Of a DNA stretch of 20,196 nt, positions 7,541-14,190 are shown in pieces. The position numbers and the translations under genes are program-made. This DNA is from Scytonema sp. UIC 10036 (GTDB lineage Bacteria; Cyanobacteriota; Cyanobacteriia; Cyanobacteriales; Nostocaceae). The stretch spans positions 1 to 20,196 of the forward strand of contig NZ_WJFC01000237.1 of NCBI RefSeq assembly GCF_009725235.1, read 5' to 3'. The notes beneath the pieces were generated by a model. The model searched no databases. It was given only the letters and a program-made list of their open reading frames with translations, and had not been told where the DNA came from. The first letter of the stretch is position 1; every line of letters begins with the position of its first letter.

Positions 7541-8368
7541 ATGACAAAAGTAGTCATCAATCGTTCTCGACAAACAGCACAATATTTTATTGAGGAATTG
7601 GGTAATGGAGTCGAACTAGAAATTGTGCTCATCCCTGGTGGCAGTTTTTTGATGGGTTCTTCAGAAGAAGAACTTGGACGCTTAAGCTCTGAAAGTCCTC
7701 AACACTCAGTATCAGTCAAACCTTTTGGCATGGGCAAGTATCCAGTTACCCAAGCACAGTGGAGAGCAGTTGCGTCTCTTACCCAAGTGAATCGCGAACT
7801 CAAACCCAGTCCATCTTATTTTAAAGGTGACAATCGACCAGTTGAGCAAGTTTCATGGTATGATTGTATAGAGTTTTGTGATCGCTTATCCAACTACACT
7901 AAAAGAACTTACCGACTACCGAGTGAAGCTGAGTGGGAATATGCCTGTCGAGCAGGTACAACAGATCCATTTCATTTTGGCGAGACAATCTCGGCTGACT
8001 TAGCAAACTATATAGGCGGTTCCTATGGTAGAGGGAAAAAAGGAGTTTATCGCAAAGAAACTACACCCGTCGGAAGCTTTGGCGTGGCTAATGCTTTTGG
8101 GTTATACGATATGCATGGGCAAGTTTGGGAATGGTGCGCTGACCATTGGCATGAGAATTATGAAGGAGCGCCTACAAATGGCGAAGCGTGGATAAGTCCA
8201 ATAGAAAAAAATGATAATCAAATAAGAGTGCTGCGCGGTGGTTCGTGGTGCGACGTTCCTGGTTACTGTCGTTCTGCGTGTCGCTACGACATCAACCCCG
8301 TCAACGTCTTCGACTCTTTCGGTTTTCGGGTTGTATGCGGTGTTTCGTTGAGGACTAATAGCCCTTGA
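7541..8368 (+). CDS. Free-standing FGE-like protein with DGR variable region
   Basis: The 275-residue protein is almost wholly an FGE-sulfatase (C-type-lectin fold) domain and is a close paralogue of the C-terminal domain of the upstream vWA protein, from F-I-E-E-L-G-N-G-V onward. Shared blocks include G-S-F-L-M-G-S, S-P-Q-H-S-V, Y-R-L-P-S-E-A-E-W-E-Y-A-C-R, H-F-G-E-T, G-Q-V-W-E-W-C and R-G-G-S-W. Outside the variable run the two genes differ largely at third codon positions. It runs eight codons beyond the paralogue because the TAG there is TCG here, ending S-L-R-T-N-S-P. Start ATG 7541 has no good Shine-Dalgarno and is preceded by an STRR, so it may be weakly translated. No signal peptide is seen, so it is probably cytoplasmic. 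Likely role: a second diversified ligand-binding protein of the conflict system (inference). Confidence 0.85.
   Translation: MTKVVINRSRQTAQYFIEELGNGVELEIVLIPGGSFLMGSSEEELGRLSSESPQHSVSVKPFGMGKYPVTQAQWRAVASLTQVNRELKPSPSYFKGDNRPVEQVSWYDCIEFCDRLSNYTKRTYRLPSEAEWEYACRAGTTDPFHFGETISADLANYIGGSYGRGKKGVYRKETTPVGSFGVANAFGLYDMHGQVWEWCADHWHENYEGAPTNGEAWISPIEKNDNQIRVLRGGSWCDVPGYCRSACRYDINPVNVFDSFGFRVVCGVSLRTNSP
8249..8320 (+). other. DGR variable region VR2 (24 codons)
   Basis: This is the counterpart of 7141-7212. Codons such as TGC, GAC, GTT, TAC, ATC, AAC, GTC, TTC and TCT fit substitution of A in AAC or AAT codons. Codons for C-R-S-A-C-R and both prolines are identical in the two copies even at third positions. 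The one exception to the third-base rule is GAC here against AAA in VR1. Confidence 0.85.
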
Positions 8369-8389
8369 CACTTGAGCACTTTTGCCTTC

Positions 8390-8434
8390 GGCTTTCCTTC
8401 TCTGAGCACTTGGTTAGCGTAACGAAGTAAAGCC
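8390..8434 (+). promoter_or_regulatory. Conserved hairpin 3' of VR2
   Basis: Arms GGCTTTCCTTC (8390-8400) and GAAGTAAAGCC (8424-8434) pair at 10 of 11 positions, with the same inner GTTA-GCG-TAAC hairpin (8413-8423) as after VR1 and a T-run at 8443-8448. Relative to VR1 the stem has compensating changes (GGCTC with GAGCC against GGCTT with AAGCC), which argues that the structure is kept by selection. Confidence 0.6.
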
Positions 8435-8527
8435 ATCTAAAATTTTTTCAAAAATCCAATTACACTTTAATAGTAGGTCATATAAATTACAGTCTGTAAA
8501 TTTTGCCTGAAATTTTCTCACAACCGT

Positions 8528-8635
8528 ATGGAAGAACTACCAAGTATCCAAAAAACCTACGATTTGACTATTCTGAATCGCCTACCCAAAACTCACAAAT
8601 TTATCTTAGGGGAAAGGATAGGGCAAACGCATTAA
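8528..8635 (+). pseudogene. avd: Truncated avd (DGR accessory four-helix-bundle) remnant
   Basis: The 35-codon frame starts M-E-E-L-P-S-I-Q-K-T-Y-D-L and continues L-N-R-L-P-K-T-H-K-F-I-L-G-E-R-I. This is the N-terminal signature of DGR Avd / S23-like four-helix-bundle proteins, which are usually ~110-130 residues. A few residues expected after Y-D-L (an I-K-W-Y-V-P-like piece) are missing, and the frame stops soon after the first helices. Avd is a pentameric protein that binds the DGR reverse transcriptase and is needed for mutagenic homing. Its position right after a variable-region gene is the classical order (target, avd, template, RT), but no template or RT follows, so the cassette appears deleted from here on. 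Confidence 0.65.
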
Positions 8636-8754
8636 AAATTGATAAGAATGAACTTGACAAAAATCTATAGATATGTATATGAAGTTCTAGATTCTTTGAC
8701 CCAATAAAGCAGGTAAAATGATTGTGTGATAAATTCAATAAAGAACTTAGTCGA

Positions 8755-8933
8755 ATGAAATTATCAAAAAGTAGTAATCGGGAAGGGCGGCGTAAAAATG
8801 CACCCTCGGAAAGCTATCTGGAAAAATCCGGACACAGCGGACTATTCGTGTGCCAAAAATAATTGCCACACAAGTAATGGAACTAGCCCACAGACTAGAT
8901 TCTAGGGTGGAAATTGATTTTGACACGAAATGA
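8755..8933 (+). pseudogene. Frameshifted small gene with R-T-I-R-V-P motif
   Basis: An ATG frame reads M-K-L-S-K-S-S-N-R-E-G-R-R-K-N-A-P-S and then loses sense. A second frame continues with G-K-I-R-T-Q-R-T-I-R-V-P-K-I-I-A-T-Q and V-M-E-L-A-H-R-L-D to the TGA at 8931-8933. The join needs one missing base near 8805-8815. Short cyanobacterial proteins with a basic N-terminus and a (K/R)-T-I-R-V-P segment are common near mobile DNA and look DNA-binding, but their function is not known to me. I call it a remnant of one of these. Confidence 0.45.
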
Positions 8934-9190
8934 GTTTCTGAAAAAATGAATGAGTGACAGAATCAAATTCAGCCGATTTTGAAAAAATCACGAAATTCAA
9001 ATAGTAAAGTGATCCTCCAGGAGGGAGAAGCCCAAAGAGCGATAGCAACGAAAAGCGCCACAGGTGATCGCCAAGTAATAATGCCTTCAAATGGGAGTGT
9101 GAAATTATCACAAAATCAAAATCGGGGTTCTCGCACGGCGAATTCTGAGAATTATGAAAATTTGACGAAATTACATCTGGGATGTAGGTT

Positions 9191-9237
9191 GCGATCGCGT
9201 AACGTCTCCGTTCGCGCAGCGTCTCCGACAGGAGAAG
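9191..9237. repeat. HIP1 site plus short GTCTCC/GGAGA palindromic repeat
   Basis: A GCGATCGC octamer is followed by GTCTCCG...GCAGCGTCTCCGACAGGAGA, including the hairpin TCTCC-GACA-GGAGA at 9222-9235. This is the kind of short interspersed repeat scattered through Nostocales genomes, and it sits at the 5' edge of the transposase fragment. Confidence 0.55.
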
Positions 9238-9429
9238 GAGAATCGCTGGTTGCAGTGTTTAGAGCGGCGGATCAAAGATGTACAAACGTTGTCGCAGGAA
9301 ATTGCTAGTTGGGAACAACAACGGAATGCTGTATATGCAAGTGTAGATTGGCGCTTTAAGACTACTGATGCACGGAGAAAAATGGAGCGCTTATACCCGA
9401 CTGTCTTACCTAGAGCGCCGATCAAGTAG
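9214..9429 (+). pseudogene. C-terminal fragment of an IS630-like transposase
   Basis: The open frame to the TAG at 9427-9429 encodes N-R-W-L-Q-C-L-E-R-R-I-K, then S-W-E-Q-Q-R-N-A, V-D-W-R-F-K-T-T-D-A-R and L-Y-P. The W-E-x-x-R-N ... W-x-F-T-T-x-D-A-R ... L-Y-P ending is that of IS630-family DDE transposases in cyanobacteria. The catalytic DDE part and the start are absent, so this is a dead remnant. A longer overlapping frame (8979-9308) is not related to anything I recognise. Confidence 0.6.
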
Positions 9430-9651
9430 AAGTATTTGACATAAAATGCAAGATATGTATCTCGTGTAAATCGAACTTTTAGGCGCTTAGGTTTTATGCG
9501 ATCGCTAAAGACTAGACCTAAAAATTTAGCATGAAATAGGCGTTTTAACTTATACACGTAATTCTGTTTTTCTCAACCATTATTACTTGACAGGCGCTCT
9601 AGGCTCCGCCTCCTAAGATCGCGAGGCTCTCTCTGCCTTGCTGTTTGCATT

Positions 9652-9924
9652 CCCAGGTAGAACCCATTTGTAACAAGTTAAGGTCAGGATGTATTTGTCA
9701 ATCTATCTATAGAATGAGAATACGTCAAAAACCGTGATAGAAAACATGATTTTTGGATTAGCGATCGCTAACATCTTTGTACTTATGATTCATACTTGTT
9801 CTGAAACCTGAGTACAAAGCTAAGTTTGATATCTCATTTTTGACTCACTTTTCCACATAATTTCTAATTGACAAAAGCAATTTTATCTTAACTTGTCACA
9901 AATGGGTAGAACCTGGGAACGAGA
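9652..9924. repeat. Palindromic repeat split by the MITE-like element
   Basis: Removing 9663-9906 and one TAGAA restores TTCCCAGGT-AGA-ACCTGGGAA, matching the intact palindrome at 18176-18204 (TTCCCAGGC-GGA-GCCTGGGAA core) and sharing its outer GAACGAG on the right side. The element therefore landed in the loop of a member of that repeat family. The remaining gene-free sequence 9430-10032 shows no other gene. Confidence 0.7.
9663..9906. mobile_element. 244-bp MITE-like element with inverted repeats and target duplication
   Basis: The ends are CCCATTTGTAACAAGTTAAG (9663-9682) and CTTAACTTGTCACAAATGGG (9887-9906), which pair at 19 of 20 positions. Further inward similarity (TTTGTCAAT, GTCAAAAA) suggests ~65-bp imperfect inverted ends. 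A 5-bp direct repeat TAGAA flanks it exactly (9658-9662, 9907-9911). It encodes no protein, so it is a non-autonomous element. Confidence 0.75.
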
Positions 9925-9950
9925 GAATGAAGCGGTGCTCAAAGCCCACC

Positions 9951-9983
9951 CTTGTGGTACAGGTTAGAAGCCCGTACCACAAG
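9951..9983. repeat. Perfect 10-bp inverted repeat downstream of rca
   Basis: CTTGTGGTAC (9951-9960) and GTACCACAAG (9974-9983) enclose 13 bases. It lies 50-80 bases after the rca stop and could form a hairpin at the mRNA end, but no T-run follows on the minus strand, so it is not a standard intrinsic terminator. Confidence 0.5.
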
Positions 9984-10032
9984 AAGAAATTTGGGTAATT
10001 TTCTCTTAATAGCCAAGAAGCCCACAATTCAA

Positions 10033-11310
10033 CTACCGCTTTCCATTGGGACGTTGAATAATGGTTTCCACAACTCGCCGCTTTGCCTTTGGATCGATAC
10101 CAACTAGGCGCACATAGTCACTCCCATGTTCTCCAAGACAAGATTCAATGGCTGAGATGGCATCATCTTCACCAGTGATTGAGTGTGTTATACCACTCGT
10201 CCATGAACCTGTACGAAAGCGACGCTCATCTACATACTCAATACCAATTCTGTAACCTTGAGACAGTATCTGACGTACTTGTTCTATTGTCTCAAGACTC
10301 AACTTTGTATTGGATCGTTGCTGTTGTTGGTAGCCATTACCATTTGTCGGTGTTGCAGGCTGAGAGGAACCATTCGTTGATGGCTGATAAGTTGGCGCTG
10401 CAGGTGGGGGGGCTGGTTGATAATTTGAGCGCATCCTGATGTTGTACTCGGTTACCAATCGAGAATCATCAACTCGTTTTTGCTCGCCAACCATCAACTG
10501 ACCTGTCTCAAGTAAATGGGACAAGCTGAAATCTGGCTTTTTAAATTGTGGCGGTCCTTCAACGCTATTGACGACACGCTGCGATACCCGTTCAATCCCC
10601 ACATCGTAAATAAAGTGGCGGATTTGTTCGTCATAAATACGCGATCGCATTGCGCTGAAGAAATCTACCGATTGATTTGGGAAAGTGTCCACCAGTTGTT
10701 CAACTTCCCGTTGCGAAAGCCCGTCTTCACTAAAAATCCCACCGACGATACCAACTTTATCATTTCGGTCTGGGTCCCAGTAAAATTTCTCCATCCTACC
10801 ATCACGAATAAGTGGCGCGTAAAGGGTAGAGAAATCATTACCCGTCACAATAATAGGTACGCGATGTATGGGAGTAGCATCGTAGCTACCAGGGAGTTGC
10901 ACATCAGTTGGATTGTCAGCAATATTCATCAGCGTAGCGTTCACCAACTGAGTATTTACCGTATATTGCGTACCTTCATCAAAACGTCCCGCACCTGCAT
11001 CTAAATCGTTAATCATCAACACGCACATTTTACCGCGCACGCGAATCTGTTCTGCTGTTTCTCGATAGCGCAAGCGAATCAAACGTGCTGGATCTCCTGC
11101 ATCTGGGCTTTCGAGTTCACCGCCTGATATGAGAGTCGCTTCAATACCCATTCTCTCAAAGACTAACTCACATTGAAAAGACTTGCCCTCGCCCTTACGA
11201 CCGTGAATACCCAGAATTAAGGGAACTCGGACACCAGGAATATCGAGAAAATTTTTAGTGATATGGACAGCGAGTTTGTCCAAAAAGCGAGGAGAAATGT
11301 AATAACCCAT
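10033..11310 (-). CDS. rca: RuBisCO activase with small-subunit-like C-terminal domain
   Basis: The 425-residue product is a AAA+ RuBisCO activase, which uses ATP to remodel inhibited RuBisCO. The core opens Y-Y-I-S-P-R-F-L-D-K-L-A-V-H, with Walker A H-G-R-K-G-E-G-K-S and Walker B L-M-I-N-D-L-D-A-G, then P-I-I-V-T-G-N-D and R-D-G-R-M-E-K-F. A P/Q/N-rich linker (~300-345) leads to a ~85-residue RbcS-like domain (L-S-L-E-T-I-E-Q-V-R-Q-I-L ... G-Y-R-I-G-I-E-Y-V-D), as in CcmM and many filamentous cyanobacterial activases, which can dock to RuBisCO or bring it to carboxysomes. I chose ATG 11310 (M-G-Y-Y) because GGAG lies six bases upstream; a TTG at 11331 would add seven residues. Its genomic position downstream of rbcLXS is usual, but decayed genes separate them here. 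Confidence 0.95.
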   Translation of the reverse strand: MGYYISPRFLDKLAVHITKNFLDIPGVRVPLILGIHGRKGEGKSFQCELVFERMGIEATLISGGELESPDAGDPARLIRLRYRETAEQIRVRGKMCVLMINDLDAGAGRFDEGTQYTVNTQLVNATLMNIADNPTDVQLPGSYDATPIHRVPIIVTGNDFSTLYAPLIRDGRMEKFYWDPDRNDKVGIVGGIFSEDGLSQREVEQLVDTFPNQSVDFFSAMRSRIYDEQIRHFIYDVGIERVSQRVVNSVEGPPQFKKPDFSLSHLLETGQLMVGEQKRVDDSRLVTEYNIRMRSNYQPAPPPAAPTYQPSTNGSSQPATPTNGNGYQQQQRSNTKLSLETIEQVRQILSQGYRIGIEYVDERRFRTGSWTSGITHSITGEDDAISAIESCLGEHGSDYVRLVGIDPKAKRRVVETIIQRPNGKR

Positions 11311-11324
11311 GAACCGCTCCGATT

Positions 11325-11345
11325 GTTTCAATCCCTGTCAGGGAT
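11325..11345. repeat. Single CRISPR-repeat-like palindrome upstream of rca
   Basis: GTTTCAATCCCTGTCAGGGAT resembles cyanobacterial CRISPR repeats of the GTTTCAATCCCT...AGGGAT type, with the inner palindrome ATCCCTG/C-AGGGAT. Only one copy exists and no spacer array or cas gene is near. It lies 15-35 bases upstream of the rca start codon, so it may act as a leader hairpin. Confidence 0.4.
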
Positions 11346-11751
11346 AAAGTATGAAGGATGAAGAATCAAGAATTTTCAATCCAGTGTAAAAAATTTTATA
11401 TTTCCTACTTTTGGCAGTTGACTGAGTGTTTATCCTTATACTTCAACCTTTATCCTTCAAATAACTTTCTTAAATCAATATTAATTTTATCTGGTTCAGA
11501 CTTTTCAATGCTTTTGGAAAAAAACAATTTTCTCTACTTATTGACCTAATTACATTTCCTTCTGTTCTTAAAAAGACCTTAAAAATACCAGTATCGTCGT
11601 CACTTCAAGCTAATTATAAAGATTGGAAGAAATACGAAAATTTTCTAATTAGTAAGATAGCATTGACAAGGCAAGTATAAAAAATTGGATATAGAAAGTA
11701 AATTTACTTAGAAAATAGACAAGGCGAAGTTTTGCATAGAGGAGCGCGATC
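11346..11751. promoter_or_regulatory. Divergent spacer between rca and broken cydA
   Basis: About 400 bp of AT-rich DNA separate two diverging genes and must hold the rca promoter. I see no convincing sigma-70 boxes or NtcA site. A 63-codon frame (11358-11549) has no recognisable protein features and is rejected. GAGGAG at 11740-11744 is the ribosome site of the cydA remnant. Confidence 0.35.
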
Positions 11752-12786
11752 GTGGAGTTTTTGTCTGATACCGTAGTATTGTCGCGCATGCAATTTGCGC
11801 TTACAGCGTTATTCCATATGCTTTGGCCTGTACTGACTACAGGCGTAGCTATCTATCTAGTGATTGTTGAAGGCGTGTGGTTGAAAACTCGCAATACCGA
11901 TTACTATTACCACGCCCGCTTTTGGTCAAAGCTTTATATTCTCAATTTTGGTATTGGGGTAGCGACTGGTATCCCAATGGAATTTCAGTTTGGGACAAAC
12001 TGGGCACCATTCTCTGAAGCCGTTGGTAACTTTTTTGGTAGCGTCATTGGGTTTGAAGCATCTTGGGCATTCATGCTGGAAGCTGCTTTTTTGGGCATCA
12101 TGGTGTTTGGCTGGGAACGAGTCAATCCCACAATTCACTATCTCTCCACCATTCTGGTTGCCACTGGCGCAAACTTATCAACTTTCTGGATTTTAACAGC
12201 AAATTCCTGGATGGCATCTCCTGCGGGTGGGAGGATGGTTAATGGCAAATTTGTGGTTGATGATTATTTTCAGGCAATGTTTAGCCCATCCATGCCAACA
12301 AGCGTTCTCCATATGTTCCTCGCTACGCTTGAGACTTCATTGTTTGTCATAGGTGGTATTAGTGCGTGGTATATCCTCAACAATCGTCAACCAGCTTTCT
12401 TTGCCAAGTCCCTCAAATTGTTATAGCAGCAGCGATCGCGATCGCACCATTGCAAATCTACGTTGGGCATTTGAGTGCCGAACAAGTTTACTATCTCCAG
12501 CCCTCCAAACTAGCAGCGATGGAAGCGCAGTGGGATACAGTTCCGGCGGGACAACCTGCAAATTGGAGTTTAGTGGCAATACCTAACGAGAAGACAGAAA
12601 AAAATGATTGGGAAATTGCAGTTCCCAATGCACTAGGTTACATTCTGGAATTCAAGAAAAACTTGTCTGCACCCGTTCATGGGTTGAAGGAATGGAAACC
12701 CGAAGATAGACAACATTGCTCAGCAAAAATGGTTGATGCGAGCTTGGATTTTGACTGCGACCTCTAAACGCTATTTATGGAAGTAA
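11752..12786 (+). pseudogene. cydA: Broken cytochrome bd quinol oxidase subunit I
   Basis: Starting at GTG 11752, the first 222 codons are clear CydA: L-S-R-M-Q-F-A-L-T-A-L-F-H, then I-P-M-E-F-Q-F-G-T-N-W, F-E-A-S-W-A-F-M-L-E-A-A-F-L and T-A-N-S-W-M. The intact protein is a ~450-residue membrane subunit binding haems b558, b595 and d. One base is missing near 12415-12420 (frame goes from S-L-K to I-V-I-A-A-A-I-A-I-A-P-L-Q), after which CydA sequence continues in another frame to about 12720. Then K-W-L-M-R-A-W-I-L-T-A appears, a C-terminal CydA motif, so a stretch was deleted, and the G-R-Q-P-W region is absent. No cydB follows. Non-functional as read; the frameshift alone could be a sequencing error but the deletion is not. 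Confidence 0.85.
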
Positions 12787-13102
12787 CACCCAAAGAAGTT
12801 ATTTTGTATGAAACAGCAGGCGGTAAGTGTCCATTTAATGACTGGTTAATATCATTGCGCGATCGGAAAGCAGTCGATAAAATTACATCAGGGTCAGAAG
12901 AATTGAACAAGGTAATTTAGGAGACTATAAAAGCGTAGGTAAAGGTGTTTGTGAGTTAAGAATAGATTATGGCGCAGGATATCGAATTTATTTTGGTCAA
13001 ATTGGCAATATTATAATCGTTTTGTTATGTGGAGGAGATAAAAGTACACAAGATAGAGACATTTTGCAGGCACAACAATACTGGGAGGATTACGGGAGTT
13101 AA
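12777..13102 (+). pseudogene. Frameshifted RelE/HigB-type toxin
   Basis: From ATG 12777 the frame reads M-E-V-T-P-K-E-V-I-L-Y-E-T and C-P-F-N-D-W-L-I-S-L-R-D, the start of the ParE/RelE-superfamily 'addiction module killer' proteins. It stops at 12918-12920. In the next frame, R-R-I-E-Q-G-N-L-G-D-Y-K-S-V-G-K-G-V-C-E-L-R and G-Y-R-I-Y-F-G complete the family pattern up to TAA 13100-13102. One base is missing near 12885. Members cleave mRNA on the ribosome. The antitoxin gene begins three bases later. Its start overlaps the end of the cydA remnant. Confidence 0.75.
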
Positions 13103-13105
13103 AAA

Positions 13106-13366
13106 ATGGTTAAAAAAGGTATTAAATTTCATAACTATCTCATTAAGACACATCTACAAGTATCAGAACGTGCTGCTGGGTATTTAAGAGAAGCTCTCGA
13201 AGAGGGAGACTTAGAACTTTTGCAAGTAGTAGTAGGAGATTTAATAGAGGCAGGTTATGAAGGTTTTAAAATCGTTGCAGAGCGATCGCATATAAATGGA
13301 GAAACACAAGAGGTTTTTGATATTGAAATGGTACCAGAGATATTGAAAGTAAAAAGCGTTAGTTAG
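13106..13366 (+). CDS. Putative antitoxin of the RelE/HigB-type module
   Basis: The 86-residue protein starts three bases after the broken toxin's stop, the standard toxin-first order of this class. Its N-terminal half (H-N-Y-L-I-K-T-H-L, A-A-G-Y-L-R-E-A-L-E-E-G-D-L-E-L-L) resembles the N-terminal part of addiction-module antidote proteins that carry Y-L-I-E-S-L ... A-A-A-Y-L ... A-L-E-E-G-D. The C-terminal half differs and has no clear helix-turn-helix. Intact, no odd codons. It may persist as a free antitoxin without its partner. Confidence 0.65.
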   Translation: MVKKGIKFHNYLIKTHLQVSERAAGYLREALEEGDLELLQVVVGDLIEAGYEGFKIVAERSHINGETQEVFDIEMVPEILKVKSVS

Positions 13367-13414
13367 TAAAAAAGTAAAAACCAGGCGTGGTTTGTCCAAG
13401 TCTTATTAAATTAT

Positions 13415-13806
13415 ATGACAGAGCATTCCCATAAACCTAAAAACTACGATGCAGTTCTTGGTGGCAACAACCAGTTACCAATAAATGGTGTTGTGTTGGG
13501 AGGTTTGCCTGGAGTCAAAAAACGTCTAATGAGTGGAGCTATAGAGGTAAAAATTGCTGCCCTACAAGAAGCGATCGCCTACGGGCAAGAAGGATTACAC
13601 TTAGTGATTCAGGCTTTGAACGATGAATCAAAACAGGTACAAAGAACAGCATATTTGCTACTGAGACAACGGACAGAACTAGAAGTTTTGGAGGCGATCT
13701 CACGGGGCATATCTACTCGGTGACTTCCTTGGCTTTCAGTCCCGATAGTCATACTTTAGTCAGTGGATGCGGTAATAAGAGTGTTAAAATTTGGCGCGGT
13801 GCGTAA
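13415..13806 (+). pseudogene. Collapsed WD40-repeat protein gene
   Basis: The first ~95 codons (M-T-E-H-S-H-K-P-K-N-Y-D-A-V-L-G-G, then E-V-K-I-A-A-L-Q-E-A, Q-A-L-N-D-E-S-K-Q-V-Q) match the HEAT-like N-terminus of large cyanobacterial WD40 proteins. The frame then stops at 13721-13723. In another frame, V-T-S-L-A-F-S-P-D-S-H-T-L-V-S-G and S-V-K-I-W-R-G-A form one complete last WD40 blade ending at TAA 13804-13806. All intervening blades are gone, probably by recombination between near-identical repeats. A second copy of the last blade lies at 14612-14671. Confidence 0.75.
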
Positions 13807-13833
13807 TGCATTAGGGCTTTCCAACAAAACTGA

Positions 13834-14190
13834 CTAAGAGCGTTCTTGCTCTAAAGAATCGTGTTGTGCATCAAGGGCGAAAAGAGCTTCGAGGTTCTTT
13901 AACTTCACAGGTTCCCGCTCGGGAAGGTGAATCGCGATTTCTATAGAACCACCAAGAGCACGGACGATATTCGCAAGTGTAGCAAGTGTGATATTATCTC
14001 GTCGTTCAAGCCGTGAAATGTAGGACTGACCGACTCCGAGACGTTCAGCGAGTGCGTCTTGAGACATTCCTGTGATTTCTCTAATTGTCTTGAGGATGTG
14101 AAGTTCTCTCTTTATCTCAAGAGCCCGATCGCTTATGCGTTTCTGAGCTTCTGATGAAAACTGCTTTCTTTTTTCTTGGTAAGATTTCAT
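13834..14190 (-). CDS. XRE-family HTH antitoxin (HigA-like)
   Basis: The 118-residue protein has a Cro/C1 helix-turn-helix at ~45-95: M-S-Q-D-A-L-A-E-R-L-G-V-G-Q-S-Y-I-S-R-L-E followed by I-T-L-A-T-L-A-N-I-V-R-A-L-G. The preceding gene on the same strand is a toxin remnant whose stop overlaps this start codon (ATGA), so this is the second gene of a higBA-type module. Such antitoxins bind the toxin and repress their own promoter; an inverted repeat upstream of the toxin is a candidate operator. The protein looks intact and could still be a regulator although its toxin is broken. Confidence 0.85.
   Translation of the reverse strand: MKSYQEKRKQFSSEAQKRISDRALEIKRELHILKTIREITGMSQDALAERLGVGQSYISRLERRDNITLATLANIVRALGGSIEIAIHLPEREPVKLKNLEALFALDAQHDSLEQERS

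Noticed and set aside
7541..8368. Catalytic formylglycine-generating enzyme
   Set aside because: By hand alignment the position of the second copper cysteine is serine and the surrounding residues are hypervariable; no sulfatase gene is near. A binding fold is more likely.
8979..9308. 109-codon open frame
   Set aside because: It has no recognisable domain, crosses a HIP1/palindromic repeat and overlaps the transposase fragment in another frame; composition suggests chance.
8369..10032. Search for a DGR template repeat or reverse transcriptase
   Set aside because: No AAC/AAT-rich copy of the variable region and no Y-x-D-D-type RT frame is visible on either strand, so neither is claimed inside the window.
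11311..11331. TTG start for RuBisCO activase
   Set aside because: ATG 11310 gives the usual N-terminus and has GGAG at good spacing.
11358..11549. 63-codon frame in the rca-cydA spacer
   Set aside because: AT-rich, no ribosome site, no family resemblance.
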